From assembly GCA_019418225.1 (NCBI GenBank), contig DYCF01000054.1, forward strand, positions 1-27,462: 27,462 nt of DNA, in the 5' to 3' direction. Origin of the DNA: Clostridiales bacterium (GTDB lineage: Bacteria > Bacillota > Clostridia > Lachnospirales > Cellulosilyticaceae). The notes below the pieces were generated by a model. It had not been told where the DNA came from. It did not search any database and saw only the letters and a program-made list of their open reading frames with translations. Each line of letters starts with the position of its first letter. Position 1 is the stretch's first letter. Position numbers and translations under genes: made by a program. Shown here piece after piece: positions 13,883 to 22,095 of the stretch.

Positions 13883-14590
13883 ATGGGGGCTACTTATGAA
13901 GGGATAATGAGTTATTTAAGGGAGTTGAATTTTGTATCTATTGTCTTAAGGCTAACATTGGCCACTATATGTGCGGGTGTTATTGGGATTGAACGTGGGC
14001 GAAAGAGAAGGCCAGCAGGGTTTAGAACCCATATTTTAGTTTGTATGGGGGCGGCTCTTGTTATGATTACGAATCAGTATATGGTAGATGTCTTAGGCAT
14101 GGATACGGACCCAAGTAGAATGGGCGCACAGGTTATTAGCGGTATAGGTTTTTTAGGTGCAGGGACCATTATTGTAGTTGGGCGAAATCAAGTAAAAGGG
14201 CTAACTACGGCAGCAGGTTTATGGGCCTGTGCATGTATGGGACTAGCTATAGGTATAGGATTTTATGAAGGTGCTATTATTGGTTGCGCATTTTTATTTG
14301 GCGTTATGACAGGTCTTCATAATATGGATAACTATGTACAAGCTAATTCTAAAGTTATGGAGATTTACGTAGAACTTGAGGATATGAGTACATTAACATC
14401 ATTTTTGAGATATCTAAAAGAAAAAGGTGCCAAAGTATCTAATGTAGAGGTACAGAAAATTAAAAAAGGCGAGCGCCAACAAGTTGGCTCTATTATGACA
14501 GTGCGTTTACAGGAAAAATATAATCATGAAGAAGAATTAGTGGAGCTAAATAAAATAGAAGGTGTCCATTCAATAGAAGAAATTGCATAA
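13883..14590 (+). CDS. MgtC/SapB family membrane protein 1
   Basis: This is a 235-residue protein. Its membrane domain, residues about 18-150, carries the MgtC signature: GIERGRKRRPAGFRTHILVC, MGAALVMITNQYMV, QVISGIGFLGAGTIIV, KGLTTAAGLWACACMGLAIG, and EGAIIGCAFLFGVMTGL. Residues about 158-235 form an ACT-like cytosolic domain. MgtC homologs act in Mg-limited growth, and in Salmonella MgtC inhibits F-ATP synthase; the role in Clostridia is not settled. GGAGGGGAG precedes the ATG. It is closely related to the second copy at 17474-18172 and is preceded by an attenuator-like leader. Confidence 0.92.
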   Translation: MGATYEGIMSYLRELNFVSIVLRLTLATICAGVIGIERGRKRRPAGFRTHILVCMGAALVMITNQYMVDVLGMDTDPSRMGAQVISGIGFLGAGTIIVVGRNQVKGLTTAAGLWACACMGLAIGIGFYEGAIIGCAFLFGVMTGLHNMDNYVQANSKVMEIYVELEDMSTLTSFLRYLKEKGAKVSNVEVQKIKKGERQQVGSIMTVRLQEKYNHEEELVELNKIEGVHSIEEIA

Positions 14591-14597
14591 ATAAGCA

Positions 14598-14637
14598 GCC
14601 CTATACTATCTTGTAATAGAATACAAGAGTATAGGGC
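14598..14637 (+). terminator. Hairpin after mgtC-like gene 1
   Basis: GCCCTATACT-AT-CTTGTA (14598-14615) pairs with TACAAGAGTATAGGGC (14622-14637), with a 2-nt bulge. It lies 8 bp after the stop codon. No T-run follows, so it may be a transcript-stabilising structure instead of a true terminator. Confidence 0.5.
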
Positions 14638-14703
14638 ATTAATTATGTTGTGGCAGACATAATTGTTGGATAAGAAAGTTTCTCTCTCTAAAGCAGGATA
14701 CAT

Positions 14704-14742
14704 TTTTGTCCTATTAATAGGGTATGAGAATAGTGGACAAAA
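14704..14742 (+). repeat. Inverted repeat before the gspF-like gene
   Basis: TTTTGTCC (14704-14711) and GGACAAAA (14735-14742) are a perfect 8-bp inverted repeat with a 23-nt loop. It could be an operator or a leader hairpin of the pilus-like cluster. Confidence 0.5.
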
Positions 14743-14806
14743 TTATGCCAAAGTAGTACGAAATGTATAAATAAAAATTATGAAGTGCAGCACATAAAAC
14801 CGAAGA

Positions 14807-15928
14807 ATGGACATAGACTTAGGCATCTTAAACATAAATTTAGCATACAAACGAAGGAAAAGGCGTATTATACAAAGTAGCGAATACGTACCTCAAAGGG
14901 GAGGGGTTGGAGTGAGAGATTCAGAGCTTGCAACTTTTTGTAAGGAACTTGCCATTATGGTACGTGCTGGAATGACCTTAGAGGAGACCATTGAGTTTAT
15001 GGAGCAAGACAGTGAGGAGGATTATACCCAGCAAGTTATTAAAAAGATTAAAGTAGGATTAAGGGATGGTAAGTCAATTGATAAGGCACTACAAAATACA
15101 CAGGAATTTCCCGTGTATATACTTCGTATGATAAAGATTGGTCTTTTGGCAAATCGTTTAGGTGAAGTTTTGGAGGTTTTATCAAAGACTTATTTAAGAG
15201 AAGCTAGATTGAAGGAGAATTTAAAGCGTGCTTTGAACTATCCTGTTTATTTAGGAAGTGTGCTTTGTATAGTAATGATATTTCTAGTGATTAAAGTAAT
15301 GCCTATTTTTGATGGGGTGTTTATAACCTGGACGGGTGAATTAGTTCAAGCGGCTAAGGGATTTATGAAGTTGGGAAAGTGGGTAGGATATTGTACAATT
15401 GGTATTTTTGTAGGAATGATTACCTTCATTATAGTAGGCGCTTTAATGATAAAAACTAAAAGAGGTCGGGAAATAGGAATACGTGTTTTAGGATGTACTA
15501 ATATTTCAGAGCGAATAGATACTGCACGCTTTGCGCGGGTGATGGGAATCGTGTTAAAGGGCGGATTTAACTTAGAGGAGAGTTTGCAGAAGAGTTTATT
15601 AGTGGTTGAGAATAAAACAGTACAGCAACGCATAAAAAAATGTATTCAAATGGTAGCTGAAAGGAAAGCTTTTGAGAATGCGTTAGTAGAAAGTAAAATT
15701 TTTTCAAGGGTTACGACGCGGTTAGTTGTAAGCGGCTTTGCTAATGGTCAATTACAAGAGGTTATGAAGCAGGTAGGTGAAGAAAGTGAAAGAAATGTTC
15801 AATACGCTTTAGAAAATAAAGTGTGGACTATTGAAACGATTTCGATAGGTGTTACTTCAGTGATTATTGGGAGTGTTTTAGTAACAGTTATGTTATCACT
15901 CATGAGTATTATTATTGCCTTGATTTAA
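14807..15928 (+). CDS. Type II secretion/type IV pilus inner-membrane protein (GspF/PilC-like)
   Basis: The protein has 373 residues from ATG 14807. Two T2SSF domains are visible: residues about 41-168 (LATFCKELAIMVRAGMTLEE, DGKSIDKAL, FPVYILRMIKIGLLANRLGEVLE) and about 238-363 (TARFARVMGIVLKGGFNLEESL, AFENALVESKIFS, VSGFANGQLQEVM). Transmembrane segments lie near 146-168, 195-215 and 341-372, the standard GspF topology. It would form the membrane platform of a pilus or secretion assembly. The start is doubtful: ATG 14807 has only a GAAG site, while in-frame GTG 14912 has a strong GGGGAGGGG 6 bp upstream and would give 338 residues starting just before domain 1. The partner ATPase is not encoded here. 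Confidence 0.88.
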   Translation: MDIDLGILNINLAYKRRKRRIIQSSEYVPQRGGVGVRDSELATFCKELAIMVRAGMTLEETIEFMEQDSEEDYTQQVIKKIKVGLRDGKSIDKALQNTQEFPVYILRMIKIGLLANRLGEVLEVLSKTYLREARLKENLKRALNYPVYLGSVLCIVMIFLVIKVMPIFDGVFITWTGELVQAAKGFMKLGKWVGYCTIGIFVGMITFIIVGALMIKTKRGREIGIRVLGCTNISERIDTARFARVMGIVLKGGFNLEESLQKSLLVVENKTVQQRIKKCIQMVAERKAFENALVESKIFSRVTTRLVVSGFANGQLQEVMKQVGEESERNVQYALENKVWTIETISIGVTSVIIGSVLVTVMLSLMSIIIALI

Positions 15929-15989
15929 TGGGATTAATTTAGGAGGAGTGCTTGTAGTCTTATGAGGATAAGATTAAGGGGAGATTACC

Positions 15990-16475
15990 ATGAAAAAGTT
16001 AGCCAGCATAGGCACACTAATTTTGCTATTTATATTTTTAGGTAGTGCCACAATGCTTGTCATACTAGGAGTAACTGCTTATCAGGGTATTGCTAAATCC
16101 AGCCAAGAGCAGACTAATATACGGACCTCGATAAAGTATTTAGCAGATCATATACGTGAATTTGATTGTAAGGATGGAATAAGTATCAAAAATGTACAGG
16201 GAACGGATGTTTTAGTTTATACGGAAAAGATAGGGCAAGATACATATGAAACCTGGATTTATGGTTATAAGGGAAATTTGTGTGAGATTAGTAAGCGTAA
16301 GGTTGGGGACTTCAAGTTAAGAGAAGGAAATGTGATTGCACAGATAAATGTTTTAAGTATGGGTATAGTGGCATCTAATTTGATTAAGGTTAAAGTAAAA
16401 GATGAAGGCGGCTTGGAGCATACCTATGTCTTAGCGTTAAGAAGTAATGAGAAGGCGGTGCAATATGAAGATTAA
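15990..16475 (+). CDS. Membrane-anchored pilus-cluster protein (DUF4860-like)
   Basis: The 161-residue protein has one N-terminal hydrophobic helix (GTLILLFIFLGSATMLVILGV, residues about 8-28) followed by AYQGIAKSSQEQTNIRTSIKYLADHIRE, the long amphipathic pilin-like helix, and a beta-rich extracellular domain. It lacks the Gly-x4-Glu prepilin peptidase site. The form fits the DUF4860 family found beside GspF in Lachnospiraceae (from memory). It lies 61 bp after gspF, with GGGGAG before the ATG, and overlaps the next gene by 11 bp. It is probably a minor pilin or anchored assembly factor. Confidence 0.75.
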   Translation: MKKLASIGTLILLFIFLGSATMLVILGVTAYQGIAKSSQEQTNIRTSIKYLADHIREFDCKDGISIKNVQGTDVLVYTEKIGQDTYETWIYGYKGNLCEISKRKVGDFKLREGNVIAQINVLSMGIVASNLIKVKVKDEGGLEHTYVLALRSNEKAVQYED

Positions 16476-16911
16476 GAAGAAAAACATATTGGGAAGACAC
16501 AGTGCCTACTTAACAGAAAATATCATTATGTTATTTGTACTGCTAGTGATTGTGAGTGTAAGTTTAGTAAGTTTTATGAAGGTACAGAAGCTAGAAATAG
16601 AAGGACAGGAGCAGTTAATGGCAAATGTAACGGCGCAAAATCTTATAGAATATGGTAAAGCAACGCATATATGCTATAGCGGTATACTTATGAATCTTGG
16701 AGCGGAGCAGATAGGTGAAAAATATTATTTTTATTATGATAGTGATTGGAAACAGATAAAGGAAATTTGGCAGTGCACTTATATAGAAGAAGTTGTTGTC
16801 AAAGAAGAGCAGTTAGCAAGTGGCATACTTAAGAGGCTTCAAGTAAATGTTTATAAAAATCAGGTAGATGAAGGACATATCATTTATAGTTTATCGGCGA
16901 GGGCATATTAA
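16465..16911 (+). CDS. Minor-pseudopilin-like protein (GspI/PilV-like)
   Basis: The protein has 148 residues from ATG 16465, chosen because AAGGCGGTG lies just upstream; ATG 16447 is in frame but has no such site. The N-terminus KIKKKNILGRHSAYLTENIIMLFVLLVIVSVSL (shown as two parts: basic leader KIKKKNILGRHS, then AYLTENIIMLFVLLVIV) resembles a type IV pilin signal. The Glu sits at +5 if cleavage follows Ser, and Ser replaces the usual Gly. A soluble domain with YYFYYDSDWKQIKEIWQC follows. It is likely a minor pilin of the cluster, but processing at the altered site is uncertain. Confidence 0.7.
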   Translation: MKIKKKNILGRHSAYLTENIIMLFVLLVIVSVSLVSFMKVQKLEIEGQEQLMANVTAQNLIEYGKATHICYSGILMNLGAEQIGEKYYFYYDSDWKQIKEIWQCTYIEEVVVKEEQLASGILKRLQVNVYKNQVDEGHIIYSLSARAY

Positions 16912-16944
16912 GTAGGTTTAAATAGAGGTAGAAAGGAAAATGAA

Positions 16945-17397
16945 ATGATGAAGGAAGATGACAGAGAGCCTTTAAGTATGGGAGGCGCATCTATTATTAT
17001 CATATTTACTGCATTTGTGATGAGTGTCATTATAGTCTTCATGGTCTTATCAGCATATCAGGTCTATAAAACGAATCAAGAATATGTTGCACATACGCAG
17101 GCATACTATGTGGCAGATGGTGCAGCAACTATTAAGCGAGCCTTGATTGAGGAACGGTTATATAAACTTTATCATTCAAAGGCAGAATTAACATATGATA
17201 CGTCGCATATTATAAGAGTCATAAAAGATATTAAAGGGATAGAAATTATTAATCAGGATGAAAAAACAGTATGCATCCAGTATGAGGAGCCGATTAATGT
17301 AGAAGAAACATTAGTCATACAATTAACGACGAAAGAAATGGCGGGTGGCTTAGATATAAGGCGTTTTACACAGATACAGAAGTGGGAGGTGGAATAG
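16945..17397 (+). CDS. PilX/GspK-like pilus-cluster membrane protein
   Basis: The 150-residue protein reads SMGGASIIIIFTAFVMSVII, then VFMVLSAYQVYKTNQEYVAH and TQAYYVADGAATIKRAL. A Gly-Gly followed by a long hydrophobic helix without Glu at +5, then an AYYVADGAA-type segment, is the pattern of GspK/PilX proteins (Ala-x-Tyr-x-Ala-x-x-Ala). The C-terminal domain is small and beta-rich. GAAAGG precedes ATG 16945; a second ATG follows directly. It is the last gene of the cluster, 76 bp before the second mgtC-like gene. Confidence 0.72.
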   Translation: MMKEDDREPLSMGGASIIIIFTAFVMSVIIVFMVLSAYQVYKTNQEYVAHTQAYYVADGAATIKRALIEERLYKLYHSKAELTYDTSHIIRVIKDIKGIEIINQDEKTVCIQYEEPINVEETLVIQLTTKEMAGGLDIRRFTQIQKWEVE

Positions 17398-17473
17398 ATA
17401 AACTTGTAAAGATTTTGACTTCATTTTAATACTATAAAGTAGGACTTATAAATTTATAATAGGGTGAGTCAAA

Positions 17474-18172
17474 GTGAAAGAGATGATGGCATATTTAAGA
17501 GATGTGAATACGATATCTATTATGCTAAGAATGATATTAGCTATGTTATTTGCAGGATTAATAGGTGTTGAACGTGGTAGAAAGAGAAGGCCCGCAGGGT
17601 TTAGAACGCATATATTAGTCTGCGTGGGTGCAACATTAATTATGATAACAAGTCAGTATATGGTAGATATTATGGGAATAGAAATGGATATTAGTAGAAT
17701 GGGGGCACAAGTCGTTAGTGGTATAGGTTTTTTAGGTGTGGGTACAATTATTGTAGTAGGTAGAAATCAAGTCAAGGGGCTTACAACAGCAGCGGGATTG
17801 TGGGTTTGTGCATGCATGGGATTAGCAATAGGCATTGGATTTTATGAGGGTGCTGTTATTACCTGCATATTTGTAATGGGTATTATGAGCGGCTTACAAA
17901 GACTTGATAAATATGTACAAAGTCATTCTAAAGTTATTAATATTTATGTAGAAGTAGAAGATATGAATGCACTCACTAATTTACTGCGTTATTTAAAAAA
18001 TGAAGAAGTGGTTGTTTCAGACCTAGAAGTTCAGCGTATCAGTAGCATAGAAGGTATGCAGGAGATGAGTGCAATGATGACACTGACTTTATGTCAGAGA
18101 TGCCCTCATAAGGTAACGTTAGGTGAATTAGATAAACTAGAAGGCATTAAGTTTTTGGAAGAAATTTTTTAG
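17474..18172 (+). CDS. MgtC/SapB family membrane protein 2
   Basis: This 232-residue paralog of the product of 13883-14590 has near-identical segments GVERGRKRRPAGFRTHILVC, RMGAQVVSGIGFLGVGTIIV and VKGLTTAAGLWVCACMGLAI, and a diverged ACT-like C-terminal domain (residues about 155-232). The widely conserved GFLGAGTI reads GFLGVGTI here. The start is GTG 17474 with AGGGTGAG 5 bp upstream. Unlike copy 1 it has no terminator in its short leader. TTGACT occurs near 17418, but I find no -10 at correct spacing. Confidence 0.92.
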   Translation: MKEMMAYLRDVNTISIMLRMILAMLFAGLIGVERGRKRRPAGFRTHILVCVGATLIMITSQYMVDIMGIEMDISRMGAQVVSGIGFLGVGTIIVVGRNQVKGLTTAAGLWVCACMGLAIGIGFYEGAVITCIFVMGIMSGLQRLDKYVQSHSKVINIYVEVEDMNALTNLLRYLKNEEVVVSDLEVQRISSIEGMQEMSAMMTLTLCQRCPHKVTLGELDKLEGIKFLEEIF

Positions 18173-18321
18173 AAGTGTTTAATCACCTATAAAAATAGGC
18201 TATCATATAAGAAATGAATTAGATGATGAAACAAAAAGATACTATTAAATTTTCAACAAGAGATATAAGGGTGCATGCATTTATTAGAAGAGATTGGTGG
18301 AAGGAATAGGAGCACATATAC

Positions 18322-21300
18322 ATGAAAATAACTTTACAAGATATCAATGGTTTAGCCAGCAGTAACCAAGTTTTTGAGCGTGGCTTAGATTATTATAAAG
18401 AAAAACGTGTAGGAGAAATACGAGTAGAGAATGGTTATGAAAACGTAGAAATCATGTCTTATGTTAATGGTTCTATGGGTTATTATCACACTAAGGTTGA
18501 AGTGAGTGAAAGAGGTATTGAGTGGTGTGAATGTGATTGTATTGCTAGTTTTCAATATGAAGGCGCATGCAAGCATGTCGTTGCTATGTTGCTAAAATAT
18601 TATTATGAGGTGTTGCCAGGGCTTAAAACAGGGATAAAAGGGGAGCGTTATTCGCAAGGTGCATTAGCTTATTACGAAGACCAAATTATGAGAGAACAAG
18701 ATTTGGAGATAGGTGATAATCCAGTTATCAAGGCAAAGCCCAAGTTAATAGAAGATGGTAGTGGTTCATTTGAACTGAGTTTAAGTGTAGGGGAAAAGAA
18801 ATTTTATATTGTAAAAGATTTATATGAGTTTAGTGAAAACATGGTACAAGGTAATAATGTGAGCTATGGTAAAAAACTTGAATTTATTCACGATATTAGT
18901 GTCTTTGAAGAAGATTCTAGACCAATCGTAGAATATGTTATGGATAAAACTTATGAGTACTTAGATATATTAAGACAAGTTGGGATGTATCGTGGATTTA
19001 GTAAAGCAGATCGAAAGACTTTACCATTAGGCAGTAAGGCTTTTGATGAGTTCTTTGAAATTGTTAAAAACAAAATTATAGAAGTTAGTGTAAGAGGAGA
19101 CACAAGAGATGTACTTTGTATTGAAGCGAATCCTGAAGTTAAACTAACAGTTAATCAAGAAGATGAACATTATGAAGTCATAAGTTCTTTAGTAGATTAC
19201 ATCCCATTTTCTTTTGCAAATCATAAATATATATTAGCTGGGGACAAGCTTTACTGTGTAGACAGAGCCTTTTCAAAGGATATTTTCCCACTTCTATGGT
19301 ATATGTATGAAGCAAAACGCGTGCATGGCAAGACAAAATTAGAGTTTGACGAGACCTTGATGAAACGATTTATGCTTTCAAGTCTTGGAAAAATCGAAAA
19401 ACATTTGCCGGTAGTAATGAGTGAAGAAATTAAAGAAGCTGTAGCACCAGAACATGTACTTATTAAAGTTTTTTTAGATATGTCAGATGAAGAGGACATT
19501 GAGGGGGATATTGAGTTCCACTATAAAACTTTTAGCTTTAATCCTTATGGCAGACTGAGTTATGAGGCTGCTGAAAAGCTTGAACATATTGCTAGAGATA
19601 CAGTGAGAGAATCACGAATGAATAGTATCTTAAAAGCTTATAATTTCCGTACGCACAATGGAAAGATTTATTTAAAGGATGAAGAAGATATTTATAACTT
19701 TTTAAAAACAGGGCTGAATGACTTGATGGATTTAGGTGAGGTTCATGTAACAGATAAATTAAAAGGTATGAATATCGTAAAATCACCAGTAGGTGCTATT
19801 GGGCTGCGTATCCAAAATAACATGCTTCATGTAGCATTAGACCAAGTGAATATGCCAATAGAAGAAGTGCAATCGATATTAGAAGCTTATAAAATGAAAA
19901 GCAAATATTATCGTCTGAGAAGTGGTTCTTTCATTGATATGGGAGATAGAAGTATTGGAGACTTTGCAAATATCATAGAAGGATTAGGGATGAAAGCAAC
20001 AGATCTTATAGATGGGGAGGCGACACTTCCCAAATATCGTGCACTTTATTTAGATCAGATTCTTAAGCAAAGTGAAGACATTGAAGTCGAGCGTGATAAA
20101 TATTTTAAGCAAATTATACGTGATGTAAAAAGTGTAGAAGATGCAGATTATGAAGTGGCGAAGACGGTTAGAGCAAATCTTAGAAGCTATCAAAAAACAG
20201 GTTACAGATGGCTGCGTACTATGGCTAACTATGGTTTCGGTGGCATTTTAGCAGATGATATGGGGCTTGGTAAGACATTGCAAGTGGTGACACTCATTGC
20301 CTCAGAAAAAGCAGAAGCAGTAGAGACAGTAGAAATGAAGCCTTCATTAGTTGTTTGCCCAACTTCACTTACACTAAACTGGGAAAGTGAAATTGCTAAA
20401 TTTGCACCAGATTTAAAAACTCTCGTATTGATGGGAAGTGTAGATGAACGTAAGGCCTTAATGGATGAAGCGATGAATTATGATGTTGTCATTACTTCTT
20501 ATGAACTTTTAAAACGAGATATTGAAAATTATGATGAGCTAGAATTTAGATTTTGTATAGCAGATGAGGCACAATATATAAAAAATGCCAATACGCTAAA
20601 TGCAAAGGCATTAAAAATGATAAAAAGTGAAGTACAGTTTGCCTTAACAGGTACACCAATAGAAAACTCTTTAGCAGAGCTTTGGAGTATTTTTGACTTC
20701 ATTATGCCAGGATACCTCTTTACGTATACACATTTCAAACGAGACTTTGAGACACCTATTGTAAAGAGTCAGGATGAAGTGACAACAGCAAGACTTAAAA
20801 AGATGATTGCACCATTTATCATGCGTCGCCTTAAGAAAGATGTACTTAAGGAATTGCCAGATAAAACTGAAACAGTTATTTATAATACGATGGAAGATAT
20901 GCAGCGTAAACTCTATACAGCCCATTTAGCAGAAGCAAAACAAGAGATTGAGCAAGAATTAAAAACAAGAGGTGTAGGGCGTAGCCATATTAAAATGCTT
21001 GCCTTACTTACAAGACTTAGACAGTTATGCTGTCATCCAGCCCTTTATTTACAAGACTATAATGAAGGCAGTGGTAAACTTGCGCAGTGTATGGAATTAG
21101 TACGAGATAGTGTAGAAGCAGGACATAAGATATTAATCTTTTCGCAGTTTACAAGTATGCTAGATTTAATTGGTAAATCACTAAGTCAGGAAGGGATGGA
21201 TTATTTCATGCTAACAGGAGCAACTAAGGCAGAAGAACGTATTCGTCTTGTAAATGAATTCAACAATTCGGAAATCCCAATTTTCCTTATTTCTCTAAAA

Positions 21301-21579
21301 GCAGGAGGAACAGGACTCAATCTTACAGGTGCGGATGTAGTTATTCACTATGACCCATGGTGGAATCTTTCAAGTCAAAATCAAGCTACAGACCGTGCTT
21401 ATCGCATTGGGCAGAAAAATAATGTTCAAGTATTTCAAATGATTACGAAGGACTCTATTGAAGAAAAGATTAAAGAACTTCAAGACAAAAAAATTGGCCT
21501 TACTGAAAGTGTTCTTCAAGAAGGAGAAGCATTCATCAGCCAAATGTCAGAAGAAGAGATTAAAGAATTATTTAGTTAA
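18322..21579 (+). CDS. SNF2-family helicase with SWIM zinc finger
   Basis: The 1085-residue protein has an N-terminal SWIM zinc finger (WCECDCIASFQYEGACKHVV, with Cys69, Cys71, Cys83, His85). A long middle region of the bacterial SNF2 type follows, then the ATPase: RSYQKTGYRWLRTMANYGFG, Walker A LADDMGLGKTLQ (near 640-652), VVCPTSLTLNW, DEAQ box CIADEAQYIKN (near 745), LTGTPIENSLAELWSIFDF, FIMRRLKKDVLKELP, then the C-lobe FSQFTSMLDLIG, LISLKAGGTGLNLTGADVV and QATDRAYRIGQ. Bacterial members are probable dsDNA translocases or RNA-polymerase/nucleoid remodelers; the exact role is unknown. AGGAG precedes the ATG at an 8-9 bp spacing. It stands alone before a 516-bp spacer. Confidence 0.95.
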   Translation: MKITLQDINGLASSNQVFERGLDYYKEKRVGEIRVENGYENVEIMSYVNGSMGYYHTKVEVSERGIEWCECDCIASFQYEGACKHVVAMLLKYYYEVLPGLKTGIKGERYSQGALAYYEDQIMREQDLEIGDNPVIKAKPKLIEDGSGSFELSLSVGEKKFYIVKDLYEFSENMVQGNNVSYGKKLEFIHDISVFEEDSRPIVEYVMDKTYEYLDILRQVGMYRGFSKADRKTLPLGSKAFDEFFEIVKNKIIEVSVRGDTRDVLCIEANPEVKLTVNQEDEHYEVISSLVDYIPFSFANHKYILAGDKLYCVDRAFSKDIFPLLWYMYEAKRVHGKTKLEFDETLMKRFMLSSLGKIEKHLPVVMSEEIKEAVAPEHVLIKVFLDMSDEEDIEGDIEFHYKTFSFNPYGRLSYEAAEKLEHIARDTVRESRMNSILKAYNFRTHNGKIYLKDEEDIYNFLKTGLNDLMDLGEVHVTDKLKGMNIVKSPVGAIGLRIQNNMLHVALDQVNMPIEEVQSILEAYKMKSKYYRLRSGSFIDMGDRSIGDFANIIEGLGMKATDLIDGEATLPKYRALYLDQILKQSEDIEVERDKYFKQIIRDVKSVEDADYEVAKTVRANLRSYQKTGYRWLRTMANYGFGGILADDMGLGKTLQVVTLIASEKAEAVETVEMKPSLVVCPTSLTLNWESEIAKFAPDLKTLVLMGSVDERKALMDEAMNYDVVITSYELLKRDIENYDELEFRFCIADEAQYIKNANTLNAKALKMIKSEVQFALTGTPIENSLAELWSIFDFIMPGYLFTYTHFKRDFETPIVKSQDEVTTARLKKMIAPFIMRRLKKDVLKELPDKTETVIYNTMEDMQRKLYTAHLAEAKQEIEQELKTRGVGRSHIKMLALLTRLRQLCCHPALYLQDYNEGSGKLAQCMELVRDSVEAGHKILIFSQFTSMLDLIGKSLSQEGMDYFMLTGATKAEERIRLVNEFNNSEIPIFLISLKAGGTGLNLTGADVVIHYDPWWNLSSQNQATDRAYRIGQKNNVQVFQMITKDSIEEKIKELQDKKIGLTESVLQEGEAFISQMSEEEIKELFS

Positions 21580-21689
21580 TAGGTAAAAATCAAACTGCTC
21601 CGAAGGTAGCCTATCAGTACCCAACTGTCTAGCTAGATTTTAGCCGCACAAGGGAAAAGAAAAAGTTAATGAGTTACTTTAAAGCGGTT

Positions 21690-21736
21690 ATTACGTAATT
21701 CATTTAAAAAAGTAGGAGAAAAGGCTATTACGTAAT
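21690..21736. promoter_or_regulatory. Twin perfect palindromes ATTACGTAAT
   Basis: ATTACGTAAT occurs at 21690-21699 and 21727-21736, 37 bp apart start to start, each inside a longer shared TATTACGTAATT. They look like paired binding sites or a duplicated segment. The flanking 21580-21689 stretch has no gene and no RNA family that I recognise. Confidence 0.5.
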
Positions 21737-21767
21737 TTATAAATATCAGCCATAAGGGGATAAAGGA

Positions 21768-21807
21768 GTGGTGAAACTAAAAGATTAATTAGTTTTACCG
21801 CTTTTTT
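21768..21807 (+). terminator. Intrinsic terminator in the SNF2-RecQ spacer
   Basis: GTGGTGAAACTAA (21768-21780) pairs with TTAGTTTTACCGC (21789-21801) using two G-U pairs, followed by six T (21802-21807). It is 190 bp after the SNF2 stop, so it ends either a long 3' UTR or a separate small transcript. Confidence 0.8.
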
Positions 21808-21877
21808 GTTATGAAAGGTTACTTGTTCATTTTCGTGGGATATTTATGTATTTTGTAGGAGCACATTAATTTGGTGT

Positions 21878-21965
21878 AGGTAGAGATATAGGAGCATAAA
21901 GATTTAGGAATATAGAGATATAGGGGTATAAAGATTTAGGAATATAGAGATATAGGGGTATAAAG
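21878..21965. repeat. 32-bp tandem repeat
   Basis: A 32-bp unit starting AAAGATTTAGGAATATAGAG is present at 21898-21929 and exactly again at 21930-21961. A diverged partial copy of its second half lies at about 21880-21897 (TAGAGATATAGGAGCAT). The rest of the spacer up to 22095 shows only AT-rich DNA and the recQ ribosome-binding site AAGGAAGG. Confidence 0.9.
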
Positions 21966-22095
21966 AGAAGGATGAGTATAGGCGGATTTTTTTATGTATG
22001 TTTAAAAGTGCATATGTTTAGTATATACTTTAAAGAATGATATAACGAGAAGATACTTTAATATAAAAATACAATAGTAAAAGGAAGGTAGATAC

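Noticed and set aside
21580..21810. Possible T-box or other known riboswitch
   Set aside because: The T-box core (GGGTGGNACCRCG type) is absent, no aminoacyl-tRNA synthetase or amino-acid gene follows, and no other aptamer signature fits.
21898..21961. CRISPR array
   Set aside because: The two 32-bp copies are directly adjacent with no spacers, and no cas genes are present.
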